Origin: Desulfovibrionaceae bacterium
Lineage (GTDB): Bacteria > Desulfobacterota > Desulfovibrionia > Desulfovibrionales > Desulfovibrionaceae
Length of the DNA: 53,627 nucleotides
Direction: 5' to 3'
Assembly (NCBI GenBank): GCA_015709205.1
Contig: JACCQO010000016.1
Location: forward strand, 1-53,627
Shown: positions 52,986-53,627 of the stretch, piece by piece
Numbering within the stretch: the stretch's first letter is position 1
Layout: each line of letters starts with the position of its first letter
The notes under the pieces: model-generated
Databases searched by the model: none
Told to the model about the DNA's origin: nothing
Seen by the model: the letters and a program-made list of their open reading frames with translations, nothing else
Translations under genes and position numbers: made by a program

Positions 52986-53627
52986 GACGGGTCCTCGGTG
53001 TTCGTTGCGGGTTCCGGGAGTGACTCTGGCGGCGTTTTCTCCAGGGCTTCGCGGCGCAGGCGGCGCTTGGCCAGCCCGGGTTCGGCCGGACCGTGGTGAC
53101 CCAGCAGCCGGACGAGCGGTGCCACGCCCGCGTCCCGAGTCGTCGCGCCCGCGATCGCCCCGGGGCCGGGGGCGCGGCGCGCCCCGTCCGCGTCCAGCGC
53201 CGCTTCAACGGCCGCTTCCATGGCCGCGCGCAGGGTGTCGCGGTCCGCGCCCGGCGCGGGGCAGACGTCCACGCGCAGCCGCCATGCGCCGTCCCGCGCC
53301 TGCGGCGCGTCCGTCCGGGCCGCCGAGTGCACCGGATGCACCGGATTCAACGCTTGCGCCGGGTCGTCCGGCCGCGCGGGGACCAGGACGGCGGAAAAGT
53401 CGGCCAGCCCGGGCAGGGCGTAGAGACGTTCCTGGAGCGCGGCCATGTCCGGCCAGTCCTGGTCCGGCGCATCGGCTCCCGGTGCATCGGCTCCGGACGC
53501 ATCGGCTCCGGGCGCGCCTGGGCTGGGCGCATCGGCCCTGGTCGCATCGGGCTTGGCCGCATCGGGCTTGGTCGCATCGGGCTTGGTCGCATCGGGCTTG
53601 GTCGCATCGGGCTTGGTCGCATCGGGC
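52982..53627 (-). CDS. C-terminal part of a probable AMP-dependent CoA ligase (partial)
   Basis: The frame is open to the window edge, so the 5' end is missing and at least 215 codons remain. Within it, LQERLYALPGLADFSAVLVP followed by WRLRVDVCPAPG and a helical segment resembles the small C-terminal domain of phenylacetate-CoA ligase-like adenylating enzymes. The gene order XdhC, then this, matches what I recall of the DVU_1553-type ligase beside XdhC in Desulfovibrio vulgaris; this is memory, not a search. Upstream of residue M at 53446 is a run of P-D-A-T-K pentapeptides made by a 15-bp repeat. Its stop overlaps the xdhC start. Confidence 0.5.
   Translation of the reverse strand, partial: PDATKPDATKPDATKPDATKPDAAKPDATRADAPSPGAPGADASGADAPGADAPDQDWPDMAALQERLYALPGLADFSAVLVPARPDDPAQALNPVHPVHSAARTDAPQARDGAWRLRVDVCPAPGADRDTLRAAMEAAVEAALDADGARRAPGPGAIAGATTRDAGVAPLVRLLGHHGPAEPGLAKRRLRREALEKTPPESLPEPATNTEDPS
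53469..53627 (-). repeat. 15-bp in-frame minisatellite, at least ten units, cut by window edge
   Basis: Units of 15 bases starting GCATCGG from 53469. The last five (from 53559, the final one cut by the edge) are identical, GCATCGGGCTTGGTC on the plus strand. Units nearer 53469 are diverged. They encode D-A-x-x-P-type pentapeptides in the partial ligase gene. Confidence 0.9.

Noticed and set aside
53469-53627. CRISPR-like array at the right end
   Set aside because: Units are 15 bp, directly abutting with no spacers, and in frame in a protein; it is a minisatellite.

Overview
The window is about 53.6 kb of very GC-rich (roughly 70% or more by eye), gene-dense DNA with many ATGA and TAATG start/stop overlaps. 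Gene content points to an anaerobic, sulfate-reducing-type deltaproteobacterium, most likely Desulfovibrionaceae. The signs are a corrin-pathway methylmutase, molybdenum-hydroxylase maturation genes (XdhC plus a MocA-type nucleotidyltransferase), a GAF protein paired with gapA, a YeiH-type permease and many low-complexity Ala/Pro/Gly inserts. I saw no tRNA, rRNA, CRISPR array, IS element, integrase or phage gene.

Left part (1-20.9 kb) holds mostly independent transcription units. These are an SLC13/DASS transporter (minus), a sigma-54 activator with a degenerate receiver, a TetR-SMR efflux pair, two small related proteins (one cytoplasmic, one exported), and a four-gene coupled operon of KamA radical SAM aminomutase, two ATP-grasp ligases and a GNAT acetyltransferase. 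They are followed by a YeiH-family permease behind a structured leader, an acyltransferase-3 protein, a chemoreceptor with a zinc-binding CZB-like domain in its periplasmic part, a GAF-gapA operon, a DUF2975-HTH pair and tandem 3-hydroxyisobutyrate-dehydrogenase-like paralogues.

The centre (21.0-46.9 kb) is the most striking part: two large divergent operons share one AT-rich control region near 34.15 kb. The leftward operon (12 genes) encodes an ABC-2 exporter, a Vibrio TonB2/TtpC-like energiser (DUF3450, long ExbB, ExbB, ExbD, TonB, TPR) and a MacAB-like efflux assembly (adaptor, ATPase, two FtsX permeases). The rightward operon encodes a FecB/BtuF-like binding protein, a FecCD permease with an odd Cys-rich N-terminus, its ATPase, a TonB-dependent receptor, a CobN-family chelatase large subunit and two BchI/BchD-type AAA+ subunits. 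Together they look like TonB-powered uptake of a tetrapyrrole or metal complex, coupled to a chelatase that inserts or removes metal. The substrate is not fixed by sequence alone.

Right part (47.4-53.6 kb): precorrin-8X methylmutase (plus) faces a leftward operon of a CobC-like phosphatase, a MocA-HD fusion, a disordered small ORF, XdhC and the 3' end of a probable AMP-dependent CoA ligase that runs off the window. This set fits molybdenum-hydroxylase (aldehyde oxidoreductase) maturation. A conserved terminator-like repeat occurs three times, and in-frame minisatellites occur in several genes.
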